DNA of 64,000 nucleotides from Corynebacterium glucuronolyticum (GCA_022772305.1 JALFAQ010000090.1:1-64000), one strand, 5' to 3'. Shown: positions 16,485 through 25,675, counted from the first letter of the stretch. The notes: generated from the letters alone by a model not told the origin. Translations and numbers: made by a program.

Positions 16485-18203
16485 ATGGCTTTCCACCCCA
16501 CGTCTACGCTTTCCCCCGAGGGCCACAAGGAGTCCTGGGAAAAGCTCGGCAGTGAGCACTTCGACCTCGTCATCATTGGCGGTGGCTCCGTTGGTGCCGG
16601 CGCCGCACTCGACGCAGCAACCCGCGGTCTGAATGTCGCCGTGATCGAGGCTCGCGACTTCGCCGCCGGCACCAGCTCCAGGAGCTCCAAGATGTTCCAC
16701 GGTGGCCTGCGCTACCTGGCCATGTTCGACTTCGCCCTCGTAGCAGAGTCCCTCCACGAGCGCGAACTCTCCATGTCCACCCTCGCACCGCACCTGGTCA
16801 CCCCGCTGCGCTTCCTCTTCCCGCTCACCCACCCCGTGTGGGAGCGCGTCATGATGTTCTGCGGCTTCGCACTCTACGACCTCATGGGTGGTGCCAAGAC
16901 CGTCCCGTTCCAAAAGCACCTCTCCCGCAAGGGCGCTCTGCGCCTGGCACCGGGCCTCAAGCAGGATGCTCTCGTCGGTGGCGTGCGCTACTTCGATACT
17001 CTCGTCGACGATGCCCGCCACACCATGACCGTGCTGCGCACCGCCGCCCACTACGGCGCAACCGTGCGTAACTCCACGCAGGTCACCGGCTTTGAGAAGG
17101 ACGGCGACCGCATTGTCGGCATCCAGGTTCAGGATTCCGACACCGGCGCACAGACCACCATCCACGCTGATGCGTTCATCAACGCCACCGGCGTGTGGAC
17201 CAACGAGCTCCAGGAGCTTGCTGGTGTGGATGCCAAGTTCACCGTCCACGCTTCCAAGGGCGTACACATTGTCATCCCGAAGGATCGCTTCGAGGGCGAC
17301 GCCGCTATCTGCTTCGTCACCGAAAAGTCCGTGCTTTTCGTTATCCCGTGGGGTAACTACTGGATCGTCGGCACGACCGACACCGATTGGGACATGGACC
17401 GCGCTGATCCGGCACCGACCGCCTCGGACATCAACTACATCCTCGATGAGCTGAACTCCCGCGTCACCCGCCAGATCACCCACGACGACATCGTCGGTGT
17501 ATACTCCGGCCTGCGCCCGCTGCTCGCTGGCAAGTCCGACACCACGACGAACCTGTCCCGCAACCACGCTGTCGCTCGCGTCGCCCCAGGTCTCGTCTCC
17601 GTCGCCGGTGGTAAGTACACCACCTACCGCGTCATCGGTAAGGATGCCGTGGATAAGGCCGCCGAGGACATCCGCACCCGCGTTCCCGAGTCCGTCACCG
17701 ATCACACGCCGATCCTCGGCGCCGACGGTTTCCAGGCTCTGAAGAACTCGCTGCCCGCCCTGGCTAAGCGCCTCGGTGTGTCCGACAAGGTCGCCGACCA
17801 CCTCATCCACCGCTATGGTTCGCTTGTCGACGATGTTGTGGCAGCCGATCCCGATGGCCTGAAGCCGATCCCGGGTGCTCCCGACTACCTCGAGGCCGAG
17901 GTTCGCTACGGTGTCACCCACGAGGGTGCTCAGCACCTGGAGGACATCCTCGCCCGCCGTACCCGCATCACGATGGAGTACGACCACCGCGGCATCGAGT
18001 CCGCCGAGGCTGTAGCCGACATCATCGCCCCGCTGCTCGGCTGGGACGACGAGACCAAGAAGGCAGAGATCGAGTCCTTCACCACACGCATGAAGGCTCA
18101 GCTCGCTGCTGAGAAGGAGCTCACCGACACGGCTGCAAATGCCCGTTTGGAAGAGGTGTCCGACCCGCGCACCCACCTCGATGAGTCGCAGGACGAACAG
18201 TAA
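16485..18203 (+). CDS. glpD: aerobic glycerol-3-phosphate dehydrogenase
   Basis: A 572-residue FAD enzyme of the membrane face that oxidises glycerol-3-phosphate to dihydroxyacetone phosphate and passes electrons to menaquinone. The FAD-binding segment LVIIGGGSVGAGAALDAATR lies at about 30-50, followed by the GlpD signature SSRSSKMFHGGLRYL near 70. The GlpD C-terminal domain follows VSVAGGKYTTYR. ATG 16485 is chosen because AAGGGAG lies just upstream, rather than ATG 16467. With glpF and glpK downstream it completes the glycerol pathway. A terminator follows the gene, so glpF-glpK may be partly separate. Confidence 0.94.
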   Translation: MAFHPTSTLSPEGHKESWEKLGSEHFDLVIIGGGSVGAGAALDAATRGLNVAVIEARDFAAGTSSRSSKMFHGGLRYLAMFDFALVAESLHERELSMSTLAPHLVTPLRFLFPLTHPVWERVMMFCGFALYDLMGGAKTVPFQKHLSRKGALRLAPGLKQDALVGGVRYFDTLVDDARHTMTVLRTAAHYGATVRNSTQVTGFEKDGDRIVGIQVQDSDTGAQTTIHADAFINATGVWTNELQELAGVDAKFTVHASKGVHIVIPKDRFEGDAAICFVTEKSVLFVIPWGNYWIVGTTDTDWDMDRADPAPTASDINYILDELNSRVTRQITHDDIVGVYSGLRPLLAGKSDTTTNLSRNHAVARVAPGLVSVAGGKYTTYRVIGKDAVDKAAEDIRTRVPESVTDHTPILGADGFQALKNSLPALAKRLGVSDKVADHLIHRYGSLVDDVVAADPDGLKPIPGAPDYLEAEVRYGVTHEGAQHLEDILARRTRITMEYDHRGIESAEAVADIIAPLLGWDDETKKAEIESFTTRMKAQLAAEKELTDTAANARLEEVSDPRTHLDESQDEQ

Positions 18204-18216
18204 AACTACATAACGC

Positions 18217-18245
18217 CGAAGGCCCCGCCACGTGCGGGGTTTTCG
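18217..18245 (+). terminator. terminator after glpD
   Basis: CGAAGGCCCCGC pairs with GCGGGGTTTTCG (two G-U pairs) around a CACGT loop, with TTTT in the descending arm. The core stem is CCCCGC/GCGGGG. Confidence 0.65.
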
Positions 18246-18314
18246 CCTATTCAGAGCAAAAACCACACAAACACAGATAACTGGGCAATAACCCAACAAC
18301 AAGAAAGTCCGCTT

Positions 18315-19028
18315 ATGGAATTAACCCCCCTGTCTGCATTCGGCTGGGAGTTTTTTGGCACCGCCATCCTGCTCCTGTTTGGCAACGGAGTCTGTGCTGC
18401 TGTCAATCTTCGCACCTCCGCCGCCAAAGGAACCGGCTGGCTCATGATCTCCTTCGGCTGGGGCCTCGGCGTGTTCATTGGTGCCTCCATCGCCGATCCC
18501 ACCGGTGGCCACCTCAACCCCGCAGTTACTATTTGGGCGGCCGTGGCCGGAAACCTGTCCTGGTCTTTAGTTCCCGCCTACATCGCCGGCCAGATGCTGG
18601 GCGCCATGGTCGGTGCCGGTCTTGCCTACCTGGCATACAAGCAGATGTTCGACCACCACGATAAGCCCATCCCCGGTGGCATCTTCTTCACCCGCCCGGC
18701 GCACCCGCACAACGGGTGGAACTGCCTCACGGAGTTCATCGCCACCTTTGCGCTTCTCGCTTTCATCGCGTTCGCGCCGTCGAACGGCGAGCTGGGACCG
18801 CTGACCTACTTCGGCGTTGCGTTCATCATCGTCGCCATCGGCCTCTCCATTGGCACGCCCACCGGGTACGCCATCAACCCCGTCCGCGATCTTGGCCCGC
18901 GTCTCATGTACGCCTTTGTTCTACCCTTGAAGAGCAAGGAATCCGCGTCGTGGAGCTATGCCTGGGTTCCGATTATCGGACCGATTCTCGCCGCGGTCGC
19001 CGTCGGACTACTGTCACTTGCCATCTAA
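18315..19028 (+). CDS. glpF: glycerol facilitator, aquaglyceroporin (MIP family)
   Basis: A 237-residue channel with six helices and two half-helices that lets glycerol cross the membrane. The first signature, GGHLNPAVTIW (about residues 63-73), is intact. The second reads GYAINPVRDLGPR instead of the usual NPARD, so the Ala of the second NPA box is Val; the pore Arg is kept. There is a weak AAGAAAG upstream. It lies between glpD and glpK, 27 bases before glpK, so glpF-glpK are likely cotranscribed. Confidence 0.92.
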   Translation: MELTPLSAFGWEFFGTAILLLFGNGVCAAVNLRTSAAKGTGWLMISFGWGLGVFIGASIADPTGGHLNPAVTIWAAVAGNLSWSLVPAYIAGQMLGAMVGAGLAYLAYKQMFDHHDKPIPGGIFFTRPAHPHNGWNCLTEFIATFALLAFIAFAPSNGELGPLTYFGVAFIIVAIGLSIGTPTGYAINPVRDLGPRLMYAFVLPLKSKESASWSYAWVPIIGPILAAVAVGLLSLAI

Positions 19029-19055
19029 CCTGCATCAACGAAAGGCTGAAAACCT

Positions 19056-20567
19056 ATGTCACGTAAGCAATTTATCGCCGCACTCGATGCCGGCACTACG
19101 TCCACCCGCTGCATTCTTTTCGACCACGATGGCACGGTTTGTTCGACCGGCCAGTACGAGCATGACCAGATCATGCCCGAAGCCGGGTGGGTTGAGCATG
19201 ATCCAATGAAACTGTGGCAAAACGCCCGCCGCGCTATGGGCCGCGCCCTCACCGATATCGATGCGGACACCTCCGACGTGGTGGCCCTCGGCATCACCAA
19301 CCAGCGCGAGACCACAATCGTGTGGGACAAGAACACCGGTGAGCCCGTCTACAACGCCATCGTGTGGCAGGACACCCGCACCTCCGAGATCTGCAAAGAG
19401 CTCGCCGGCGACGAGGGCATCGACCGCTGGCGCAAGAAGACCGGTCTGCGCATCACCTCTTACCCCGCCGGCCCCAAGATCAAGTGGATCCTGGACAACG
19501 TCGAGGGTGCCCGCGAGCGCGCAGAAAAGGGCGACCTCATTTTTGGCACCGTGGACACGTGGCTGATCTGGAACCTGACCGGCGGTGCCGACGGCAACGC
19601 CGAACACGTCACCGACGTAACCAATGCTTCCCGTACGCTGCTCATGGATCTGGAGAAGCTCGAGTGGGACGAGGAGCTGTGCGAGGCCATGGGTATCCCC
19701 ATGTCCATGCTGCCGGAGATTCGCCCCTCGGTCGGCGATTTCGGCCGCACCCGTGACGTGGGACCACTCGCCGATGTCCCGATCCGTGGCGTTCTCGGCG
19801 ACCAGCAGGCTGCTACCTTCGGCCAGGCTTGCTTCCAAAAGGGCGACACCAAGAACACGTACGGCACGGGTCTGTTCATGCTCCAGAACACGGGCAAGAC
19901 TCCGACGTGGTCCGATAACGGCCTCATCACCACGGTCTGCTACCAGATCGAAAACCAGAAGCCCGTCTACGCGCTGGAGGGCTCCGTAGCCATTGGCGGC
20001 TCCCTCGTGCAGTGGCTGCGCGACCAGCTGGCGATGACCCCCAACGCGGCCGCGATCGAGTCCATGGCCCGCGAGGTGGATGACAATGGTGGCGTGTACA
20101 TCGTTCCCGCCTTCTCCGGCCTGTTCGCGCCGCGCTGGCGCGACGATGCCCGTGGCGCGATTGTTGGCCTGACCCGCTTCTCCAACCGCAACCACTTCGC
20201 CCGCGCTGTGCTCGAGGCCACCGCGTACCAGACTCGCGAGGTTCTGGATGCCATGGTCGCCGACTCCGGCGTGGATATCACCCGCCTCAAAGTCGACGGC
20301 GGCATGGTGAAGAACGAACTGCTCATGCAGTTCCAGGCCGACATCCTCGATACCGAGGTCGTCCGCCCGAAGGTGACGGAGACGACGGCACTCGGTGCCG
20401 CCTACGCCGCCGGCCTTGCCATCGGTTTCTGGGATTCCCTCGAGCAGCTGAAGGCTCAGGTAGACATCGATAAGGTGTGGGAGCCGAAGATGCCGAAGGA
20501 GAAGGTCGACGCGCTGTACCACGACTGGAACCGCGCAGTTGAGCGCACCTACGGCTGGGTAGAGTAA
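19056..20567 (+). CDS. glpK: glycerol kinase
   Basis: A 503-residue FGGY-family kinase that phosphorylates glycerol to glycerol-3-phosphate with ATP. Seen: the N-terminal phosphate loop [16 protein letters not shown], the substrate Asp region [26 protein letters not shown] and the C-terminal [16 protein letters not shown] with the ATP-binding Gly-Gly. AAAGG lies nine bases before the ATG. Length is typical. A good terminator follows. Confidence 0.95.
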   Translation: MSRKQFIAALDAGTTSTRCILFDHDGTVCSTGQYEHDQIMPEAGWVEHDPMKLWQNARRAMGRALTDIDADTSDVVALGITNQRETTIVWDKNTGEPVYNAIVWQDTRTSEICKELAGDEGIDRWRKKTGLRITSYPAGPKIKWILDNVEGARERAEKGDLIFGTVDTWLIWNLTGGADGNAEHVTDVTNASRTLLMDLEKLEWDEELCEAMGIPMSMLPEIRPSVGDFGRTRDVGPLADVPIRGVLGDQQAATFGQACFQKGDTKNTYGTGLFMLQNTGKTPTWSDNGLITTVCYQIENQKPVYALEGSVAIGGSLVQWLRDQLAMTPNAAAIESMAREVDDNGGVYIVPAFSGLFAPRWRDDARGAIVGLTRFSNRNHFARAVLEATAYQTREVLDAMVADSGVDITRLKVDGGMVKNELLMQFQADILDTEVVRPKVTETTALGAAYAAGLAIGFWDSLEQLKAQVDIDKVWEPKMPKEKVDALYHDWNRAVERTYGWVE

Positions 20568-20588
20568 CCCACCCCTCGAAACTGTACG

Positions 20589-20614
20589 AACCCCGGGCGA
20601 AAGCTCGGGGTTTC
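20589..20614 (+). terminator. terminator after glpK
   Basis: AACCCCGGGC pairs with GCTCGGGGTT (nine of ten) around a GAAA tetraloop, followed by TT and a pyrimidine-rich stretch. Confidence 0.75.
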
Positions 20615-20636
20615 TGCTTCCCCGTGCACCACGCGG

Positions 20637-20642
20637 TATGGT
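20637..20642 (+). promoter_or_regulatory. -10 box of a probable leaderless rbsK promoter
   Basis: TATGGT lies seven bases before the ATG at 20650 and no ribosome-binding site is present. The same bases contain an alternative ATG (20638) that is less likely to be used. Confidence 0.5.
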
Positions 20643-20649
20643 GTTGCCT

Positions 20650-21567
20650 ATGAATCCGCGTCTGACTGTTATCGGCTCGATTAACGCCGACCTTACTGTT
20701 CACACCACCCGCCACCCCGCACCAGGCGAAACTGTCCTGGGCGACGGTGGCGACATCTCTGCCGGTGGCAAGGGGGCAAACCAGGCTGTGGCGGCAGCCC
20801 TCCAGGGTGCCAACGTGCGCATGGTGGGCGCTGTAGGCAAGGACCCCTACGCCGAGTCCGCGCTGACGAACCTGAAGTCCTCGGATGTGTCACTCGCCGA
20901 TTTGGAGTTCCTCGACGACCACACGGGCCTTGCCCTTATTACTGTGTCCGAGTCTGGGGAGAACACCATAGTGGTGGTGCCCGGCGCGAACGAGGCCATG
21001 GATGCCGAGCGCGTCGGTGCCCATGCGGAAACCATCGCCGAAAGCGACATGATTTTACTCCAGGGAGAAATCCCTGCCAGCGGTTTTTCTGCTGCTATTG
21101 CGCACTCGACCGGTCGCGTTGTCATTAACCTCGCTCCCGTTATCAAGGTAGACAAAAAGGATTTGCTCCGCGCCGATCCGCTCATCGCCAACGAATACGA
21201 GGCCACTGAGGTGCTGCAGCTGTTGGGTCTTCCTGCCCAGGTCACGCCTGAGCAGCAGGTAAAGGCACTGCGCGATGCCGGTTTCGCCTCCGTCATTATC
21301 ACGCTGGGGGCGCACGGCTCCATTGTGAGCGACGAATCGGGCATCACCCACATCCCTGCCATCGCCGTCGAGCCGGTGGAAACGACGGGCGCGGGCGATG
21401 CCTACGTGGGTACCGTCGCAGCCAAGCTTCTGGCTGGTCATAGCCTTGTCGACGCTGCCCGCCACGCCACCCGGGTCGCGGCCTTCGCCGTCGCCCACCG
21501 CGGTGCGCAGGACAGCTACCCGGACGTTGCCGACGAACTTCCCGGCGAGGTACCCCCGCGGGGCTAA
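20650..21567 (+). CDS. rbsK: ribokinase, PfkB family
   Basis: A 305-residue sugar kinase. MNPRLTVIGSINADLTVHT at the N-terminus and GGKGANQAVAAA at about 40-51 are the first ribokinase signature with the sugar site. The second, VEPVETTGAGDAYVGTVAA near 235-255, carries the catalytic Asp in GAGD. NEYEATEV in the middle is the conserved substrate/ATP region. It should make ribose-5-phosphate from ribose; deoxyribose or another furanose cannot be excluded. No ribose transporter lies next to it. The start rests on the -10 geometry. Confidence 0.85.
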   Translation: MNPRLTVIGSINADLTVHTTRHPAPGETVLGDGGDISAGGKGANQAVAAALQGANVRMVGAVGKDPYAESALTNLKSSDVSLADLEFLDDHTGLALITVSESGENTIVVVPGANEAMDAERVGAHAETIAESDMILLQGEIPASGFSAAIAHSTGRVVINLAPVIKVDKKDLLRADPLIANEYEATEVLQLLGLPAQVTPEQQVKALRDAGFASVIITLGAHGSIVSDESGITHIPAIAVEPVETTGAGDAYVGTVAAKLLAGHSLVDAARHATRVAAFAVAHRGAQDSYPDVADELPGEVPPRG

Positions 21568-21574
21568 CTCGAAC

Positions 21575-21620
21575 TTAGGTTACCCTTGCTTTTCCTGTTT
21601 AGTTTTTCGGTTCTTATGTA
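21575..21620 (+). promoter_or_regulatory. DtxR-like iron box and promoter of ftn
   Basis: TTAGGTTACCCTTGCTTTT (21575-21593) matches the DtxR consensus at 13 of 19 positions, including the whole left half TTAGGTTA. TATGTA (21615-21620) is a likely -10. The box would sit just upstream of the -35 region, a position suited to activation by iron-loaded DtxR, as reported for ftn in C. glutamicum. Confidence 0.55.
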
Positions 21621-21690
21621 AGCTTGGCGTTGAGCAGACAAGCACGACACAAAAGGATCGTGCCCTGCGAGAACAGTAGAAGGAATATCT

Positions 21691-22197
21691 ATGACGATCA
21701 ACAACAAGCTTCTTTCCGCTATCAACGAACAGGTCAACGCTGAGTTCCAGGCTGCACTCATTTATCAGCAGCTGTCCTACGAGATGGATGCTCTTTCTTT
21801 CCCGGGCCTGCGCGACTGGTTCGCTTCCCACGCCGTTGAGGAGCAGGGCCACGCCGCAAAGTTCGCCCAGCACCTCCTTGACCGTGGTGAGAAGGTCGCC
21901 CTTCACACTATCGAGGTACCGTCGCTGAGCATTAGCTCTGCACTGGATGCCTTCAAGGCTGCTTACGACCATGAGAAGAAGGTCTCCGCGATGATCCGCG
22001 ACCTCGCCATCATCGCAGATGAGGTCAAGGACCTGGATTCCCGTTCCCTCATCAACTTCTTCCTCGACGAGCAGATCGAGGAGGAGGCAACTGTCTCCGA
22101 GATCGTGGATCAGCTTAAGCTCGTCGGCACCGATGGCTCCGGTATCCTGCGCATCGACGCTCGCCTTGGAAGCGATTCCGCCAGCCAAGAAGCATAA
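21691..22197 (+). CDS. ftn: ferritin (non-haem iron storage)
   Basis: A 168-residue four-helix-bundle ferritin that oxidises Fe(II) and stores it as mineral in a 24-mer cage. The ferroxidase ligands are placed as in bacterial FtnA: Glu 18 in NAEF, Glu 51 and His 54 in AVEEQGHAAKF, and the later EEEATV segment. The C-terminal tail (GSDSASQEA) is short and polar. GAAGGA lies seven bases before the ATG. It stands alone between a DtxR-like box and a terminator. Confidence 0.93.
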   Translation: MTINNKLLSAINEQVNAEFQAALIYQQLSYEMDALSFPGLRDWFASHAVEEQGHAAKFAQHLLDRGEKVALHTIEVPSLSISSALDAFKAAYDHEKKVSAMIRDLAIIADEVKDLDSRSLINFFLDEQIEEEATVSEIVDQLKLVGTDGSGILRIDARLGSDSASQEA

Positions 22198-22218
22198 ACA
22201 ACCCGCTTAAACACTAAC

Positions 22219-22244
22219 AGGGGACGCAACTCGCGTCCTCTTTT
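22219..22244 (+). terminator. terminator after ftn
   Basis: AGGGGACGC pairs with GCGTCCTCT around a five-base loop and is followed by TTTTGTTTG. Confidence 0.8.
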
Positions 22245-22304
22245 GTTTGCCACTATTGCTACACTGCATCACATCTGTTTTCTATTATTAAGTGAGCTCA
22301 ACGC

Positions 22305-24170
22305 ATGCCCACCTCATCCGGTTTTTCGGAAAACCCCGACCGCAAGGATTTCGCTCAATATCCACACGGTATTCACCCCGCCCTCGTCCCTGGTATTAGT
22401 GTCGACGATCAACGCAATAACTTCGGCGTAGACAAGGTTGTCGCCGGAGTAACCGGCGTCCTCATCGTCGCCTTCATTATCTGGGGCGTAGCCAACCCCG
22501 CATCTGTAGCAAGCGTTGCGTCGACGGCGTTTTCCTGGGCAATGCGGGATGTGGGCTGGCTCCTCAACGCCGTCTGTGGCCTCGGCATGGTGCTCATGGC
22601 ATACCTTGCCTGCTCCCGCTACGGGCGCATCAAGCTGGGGCGGGACGACGAGGAGCCGGAATTCTCGCGTTTTTCCTGGGTGGCGATGATGTTCGGCGCT
22701 GGCATCGGCGTGGGCATCTTCTTCTTCGGCCCCTCGGAACCACTGTCCCACTACATCAGCCCGCCACCGGAAACCGTCGACGCAGAAACGCCCGCGGCCC
22801 TCCACATGGCGATGGCTCAGTCGCACTTCCACTGGGGGCTAGCCCCGTGGGCGCTCTACGCTTTCGTCGGCGCCGCGATGGCCTATTCCTGCTTCCGCCG
22901 CGGACGGGTTTCCCTAATTTCCTCAACCTTCCACGCCTTCTTCGGTGAATCCCCCGCTGGCAGCGTTGCCGGCCGAGTCGTCGACATTTTTGCCATCTGG
23001 GCAACGCTCTTCGGCACCGCCGCCTCCCTCGGCGTATCCGCCATTCAGATCGGCGAAGGCTATAAGATCATCTCCGGTGCCAGCGAGGTGACCAACACGG
23101 TTCTCATCCTCATCCTCACGATCCTCACGGTGTGCTTCATCATTTCCGCGGTGTCGGGTGTGTCCAAAGGTATCCGCTACCTGTCGAACGCCAACATCAC
23201 GCTCACCCTCGGACTCATCGTGTTTGTGTTCCTCACCGGCCCCACACTGTTCCTGCTCAACCTCATTCCCTCCGGCACGCTGGTCTACATCGACCAGCTG
23301 CTCCCCATGCTGAGCCGGTCCCTGTCCTGGGGCGAGGACACCCTCGCCTTCCAGGCCTCGTGGACGGCCTTCTACTGGGCATGGTGGATCGCCTGGACAC
23401 CGTTTGTGGGGATGTTCGTCGCCCGCATCTCCCGCGGTCGCACGATTCGTGAGTTCACCGTCGTGGCAACACTTGTCCCCACCGCGATTCTCATCTTCGC
23501 ATTCACGATCTTTGGCGGTGCCTCGATTAGCTTCCGACGCGAGGGGAATCCGCTTTTCGACGGCTCCCGGACCGGTGAGCAGGTTCTCTTCGCTATGTTC
23601 GGGGAGCTCCCCCTGCACCAGATCACCCCGTTTATCATCATGGCGGTGCTCGCCATCTTCTTTATCACCTCGGCGGATAGCGCCTCGGTGGTCATGGGGA
23701 CGATGAGCACGAAGGGGAACCCTGCCCCACCGAAGACCATCGTTGTCTTCTGGGGGCTGTGCATGATGGGCATCGCCGTGGTCATGCTCCTCGCCGGTGG
23801 CGAGGAGGCGTTGAGCGGGCTGCAGTCCCTTATCATCCTCATGGCACTGCCCTTCTCCGCCATTCTTATTGTCATGATGGTCGCGTTCCTCATGGACCTG
23901 CGCAATGATCCGGCGGCGATCCGCTCCGATTACGCGAAGACGGCTGTGGCCAACGCCGTGCGCCGTGGTGTGGAAGAGCACGGAGACGATTTCGAGCTTT
24001 CCATTCAATCCGCCCGAGACGGCCGTGGCGCCGGTGCCGACTTTGATTCTGCCGACTCCAGCGTCACGGATTGGTACCAGCGGACCAACGAGGCCGGTGA
24101 ACCCGTCGATTACGACTTCATCACCGACACGTGGGCCGACGGGTACGAAGAAGAACCCCCGAAGGACTAG
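22305..24170 (+). CDS. BCCT family osmolyte transporter (EctP/BetP-like)
   Basis: A 621-residue carrier with 12 helices that imports compatible solutes (ectoine, betaine, proline) with sodium or protons. The glycine-rich stretch MMFGAGIGVGIFFFG of helix 3 and the BCCT signature WWIAWTPFVGMFVARISRG in helix 8 are both present. Polar tails flank the core: about 45 residues at the N-terminus and about 80 acidic residues at the C-terminus, the latter being osmosensory in BetP. Its position beyond aecD-brnQ matches what I recall for C. glutamicum ectP, which favours EctP over BetP. Substrate is not proven. The 3' end nearly touches the convergent thiosulfate transporter gene. Confidence 0.88.
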   Translation: MPTSSGFSENPDRKDFAQYPHGIHPALVPGISVDDQRNNFGVDKVVAGVTGVLIVAFIIWGVANPASVASVASTAFSWAMRDVGWLLNAVCGLGMVLMAYLACSRYGRIKLGRDDEEPEFSRFSWVAMMFGAGIGVGIFFFGPSEPLSHYISPPPETVDAETPAALHMAMAQSHFHWGLAPWALYAFVGAAMAYSCFRRGRVSLISSTFHAFFGESPAGSVAGRVVDIFAIWATLFGTAASLGVSAIQIGEGYKIISGASEVTNTVLILILTILTVCFIISAVSGVSKGIRYLSNANITLTLGLIVFVFLTGPTLFLLNLIPSGTLVYIDQLLPMLSRSLSWGEDTLAFQASWTAFYWAWWIAWTPFVGMFVARISRGRTIREFTVVATLVPTAILIFAFTIFGGASISFRREGNPLFDGSRTGEQVLFAMFGELPLHQITPFIIMAVLAIFFITSADSASVVMGTMSTKGNPAPPKTIVVFWGLCMMGIAVVMLLAGGEEALSGLQSLIILMALPFSAILIVMMVAFLMDLRNDPAAIRSDYAKTAVANAVRRGVEEHGDDFELSIQSARDGRGAGADFDSADSSVTDWYQRTNEAGEPVDYDFITDTWADGYEEEPPKD

Positions 24171-24173
24171 CGA

Positions 24174-25517
24174 CTACTTCTTCACAGTAATCTGCCAGCC
24201 GGCCTCTCCGACCTCGTGAAAATCGGTGACCTCGTAGCCCTCGTCTGCAGCCCAGCGCGGGATCGATTCCGTCGCCTGGGTGCAGTCGAAATCGATGCGC
24301 AGACTGTCGCCGTCACCGAGCTCATTCATAGCCTGCTTGGCATCGATAAGCGGGAACGGGCAGACCGAGCCGAGCGTATCGAGAGCGTACACGGCCGGTG
24401 CCACCTCCCGCAGTCCCGTGGAGATCTTCACAGCCACGGCGGAACCACCGAGGATCGGGGCGTTGAGCTCGAAGGGAAGCGCGTCGGCAGAGTCCTCAGC
24501 AACAGCAGGAGCCGAACTACTTGCGGGCTTCTGCGTGGGCTTCAGCCAGATCTTGGAGGCGGTGAACACACCGGCAGCAATAGCAGCAAGAGCAACCCAG
24601 CCCTGGTAGGTGAAGAGACTGGTCTGCACCATGCCGTTGCCCACCGTGCAGCCGCCTGCCCACGAGGCACCAACACCCATGAGGATGCCACCGGCAATAG
24701 ACTTCACCGTCTGGGTGGCATCGGGAACGCGGACGCGGAACTCACCAGTTGCCTTGGCAGCTATGAAGGATCCGACCAAGATACCCAGGACAAGCATGAC
24801 GCCCCAATCCACGCGTCCGGTCTCGCCCGTGACGATGAACTTGGTGAGGTTAGACGTCGGGCTTGTGATCCCCAGGCCGTCGTTGCGACCAGCGGCGGCA
24901 GACAGTGGCCAGGCAATGACCCCCAGGATGCCGACAAGTACGCCTGCGGTGTAGAGGTGCAGTGGCTTCTTCCAGCCCTTCTGCAGCGTCACCGGGGTGG
25001 ATTCATTTTTCACAAAGTAGGCAGCCAGACCGGCGGTAAGGGCGGCAAAGGGGATGGCCAGCCACCACACGGAAAGGCCTAGCGATCCGTGGATCGTGGT
25101 GAGGTTCACGGTCTTTTCGCGCAGCCAGGTGTTGAGCCATCCGAGGGAGCCCGACTTCATGGCAGCAGCAGACAGGCCGTAGAACAGGAGCGCAAACCAA
25201 CTTCCCACGAGCCCCTCACCGGAGCGGTACCACGTACCGGACGCGCATCCGCCGGCAAGCACGATGCCAATGCCGAAAGCAAAGCCACCGACGATGACGG
25301 CGTAGGGGGCGAAGGGGTCATACTCCGGCTGGATGACACCCGCCGCGGTCAAACCCGCGATCCCCACCGCGTGGATGGCGATGACGATCAGCAGCGCCGT
25401 GAACGGCCGCCACGTGTGGGCGAGGGAAATATCGCGCAGCATGCCCGTCACACAGAACCGACCACGCTGCATAACGATGCCCAGTACGGTGCCGAGCACC
25501 AATCCGGTAATAATCAC
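24174..25517 (-). CDS. thiosulfate transporter fused to TusA-like sulfur carrier (TsuA-TsuB)
   Basis: A 447-residue fusion. Residues 1 to about 325 form the YeeE/YedE (TsuA) membrane domain. Its three conserved cysteines, which pass thiosulfate, are present: Cys 22 in GRFCVTG, Cys 91 in AGGCASGTW and Cys 290 in AGGCTVGNG. After a linker rich in Ala and Ser comes a TusA/TsuB-type domain with the persulfide site CPFPLIDAK (Cys 386). In most bacteria these are two genes. The GTG start at 25517 has GAGGAAA upstream. The likely role is thiosulfate uptake for cysteine synthesis; an unusual repeat cluster lies in its promoter region. Confidence 0.88.
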   Translation of the reverse strand: MIITGLVLGTVLGIVMQRGRFCVTGMLRDISLAHTWRPFTALLIVIAIHAVGIAGLTAAGVIQPEYDPFAPYAVIVGGFAFGIGIVLAGGCASGTWYRSGEGLVGSWFALLFYGLSAAAMKSGSLGWLNTWLREKTVNLTTIHGSLGLSVWWLAIPFAALTAGLAAYFVKNESTPVTLQKGWKKPLHLYTAGVLVGILGVIAWPLSAAAGRNDGLGITSPTSNLTKFIVTGETGRVDWGVMLVLGILVGSFIAAKATGEFRVRVPDATQTVKSIAGGILMGVGASWAGGCTVGNGMVQTSLFTYQGWVALAAIAAGVFTASKIWLKPTQKPASSSAPAVAEDSADALPFELNAPILGGSAVAVKISTGLREVAPAVYALDTLGSVCPFPLIDAKQAMNELGDGDSLRIDFDCTQATESIPRWAADEGYEVTDFHEVGEAGWQITVKK

Positions 25518-25537
25518 TGTTTCCTCAATTCTAAAAA

Positions 25538-25582
25538 TGAACCATACTGTCTAGTTTTAATGAACTAGTATGTTCAGTTTTA
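25538..25582. promoter_or_regulatory. tandem and inverted repeat operator upstream of the thiosulfate transporter
   Basis: Inner perfect palindrome CTAGTT-TTAATG-AACTAG (25551-25568) nests inside arms TGAACCATACT and AGTATGTTCA (25538-25576). Two 22-base units, each starting TGAAC and ending AGTTTTA, repeat with a 23-base period. The layout suggests cooperative binding of a dimeric repressor; the regulator is not in the window. Confidence 0.5.
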
Positions 25583-25675
25583 GCACATCGTTTCTCCCAC
25601 GCCAATCCCCCCTCTCGTTTCCCAACCCTTTACAATTGTCAGTCAGATATTGCCCCGTGAGAGAAAGGCCCGCAC

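Noticed and set aside
16419..18302. 627-codon open frame on the minus strand opposite glpD
   Set aside because: Mirror of the GC-biased codons of glpD; composition is Val/Gly/Asp-rich without any motif, and glpD is certain.
19059..20522. 487-codon minus-strand frame opposite glpK
   Set aside because: Antisense shadow of a certain gene; no ribosome-binding site and no domain.
22923..24008. 361-codon minus-strand frame opposite the BCCT gene
   Set aside because: His/Asp/Gly/Glu-rich shadow typical of antisense to membrane proteins.
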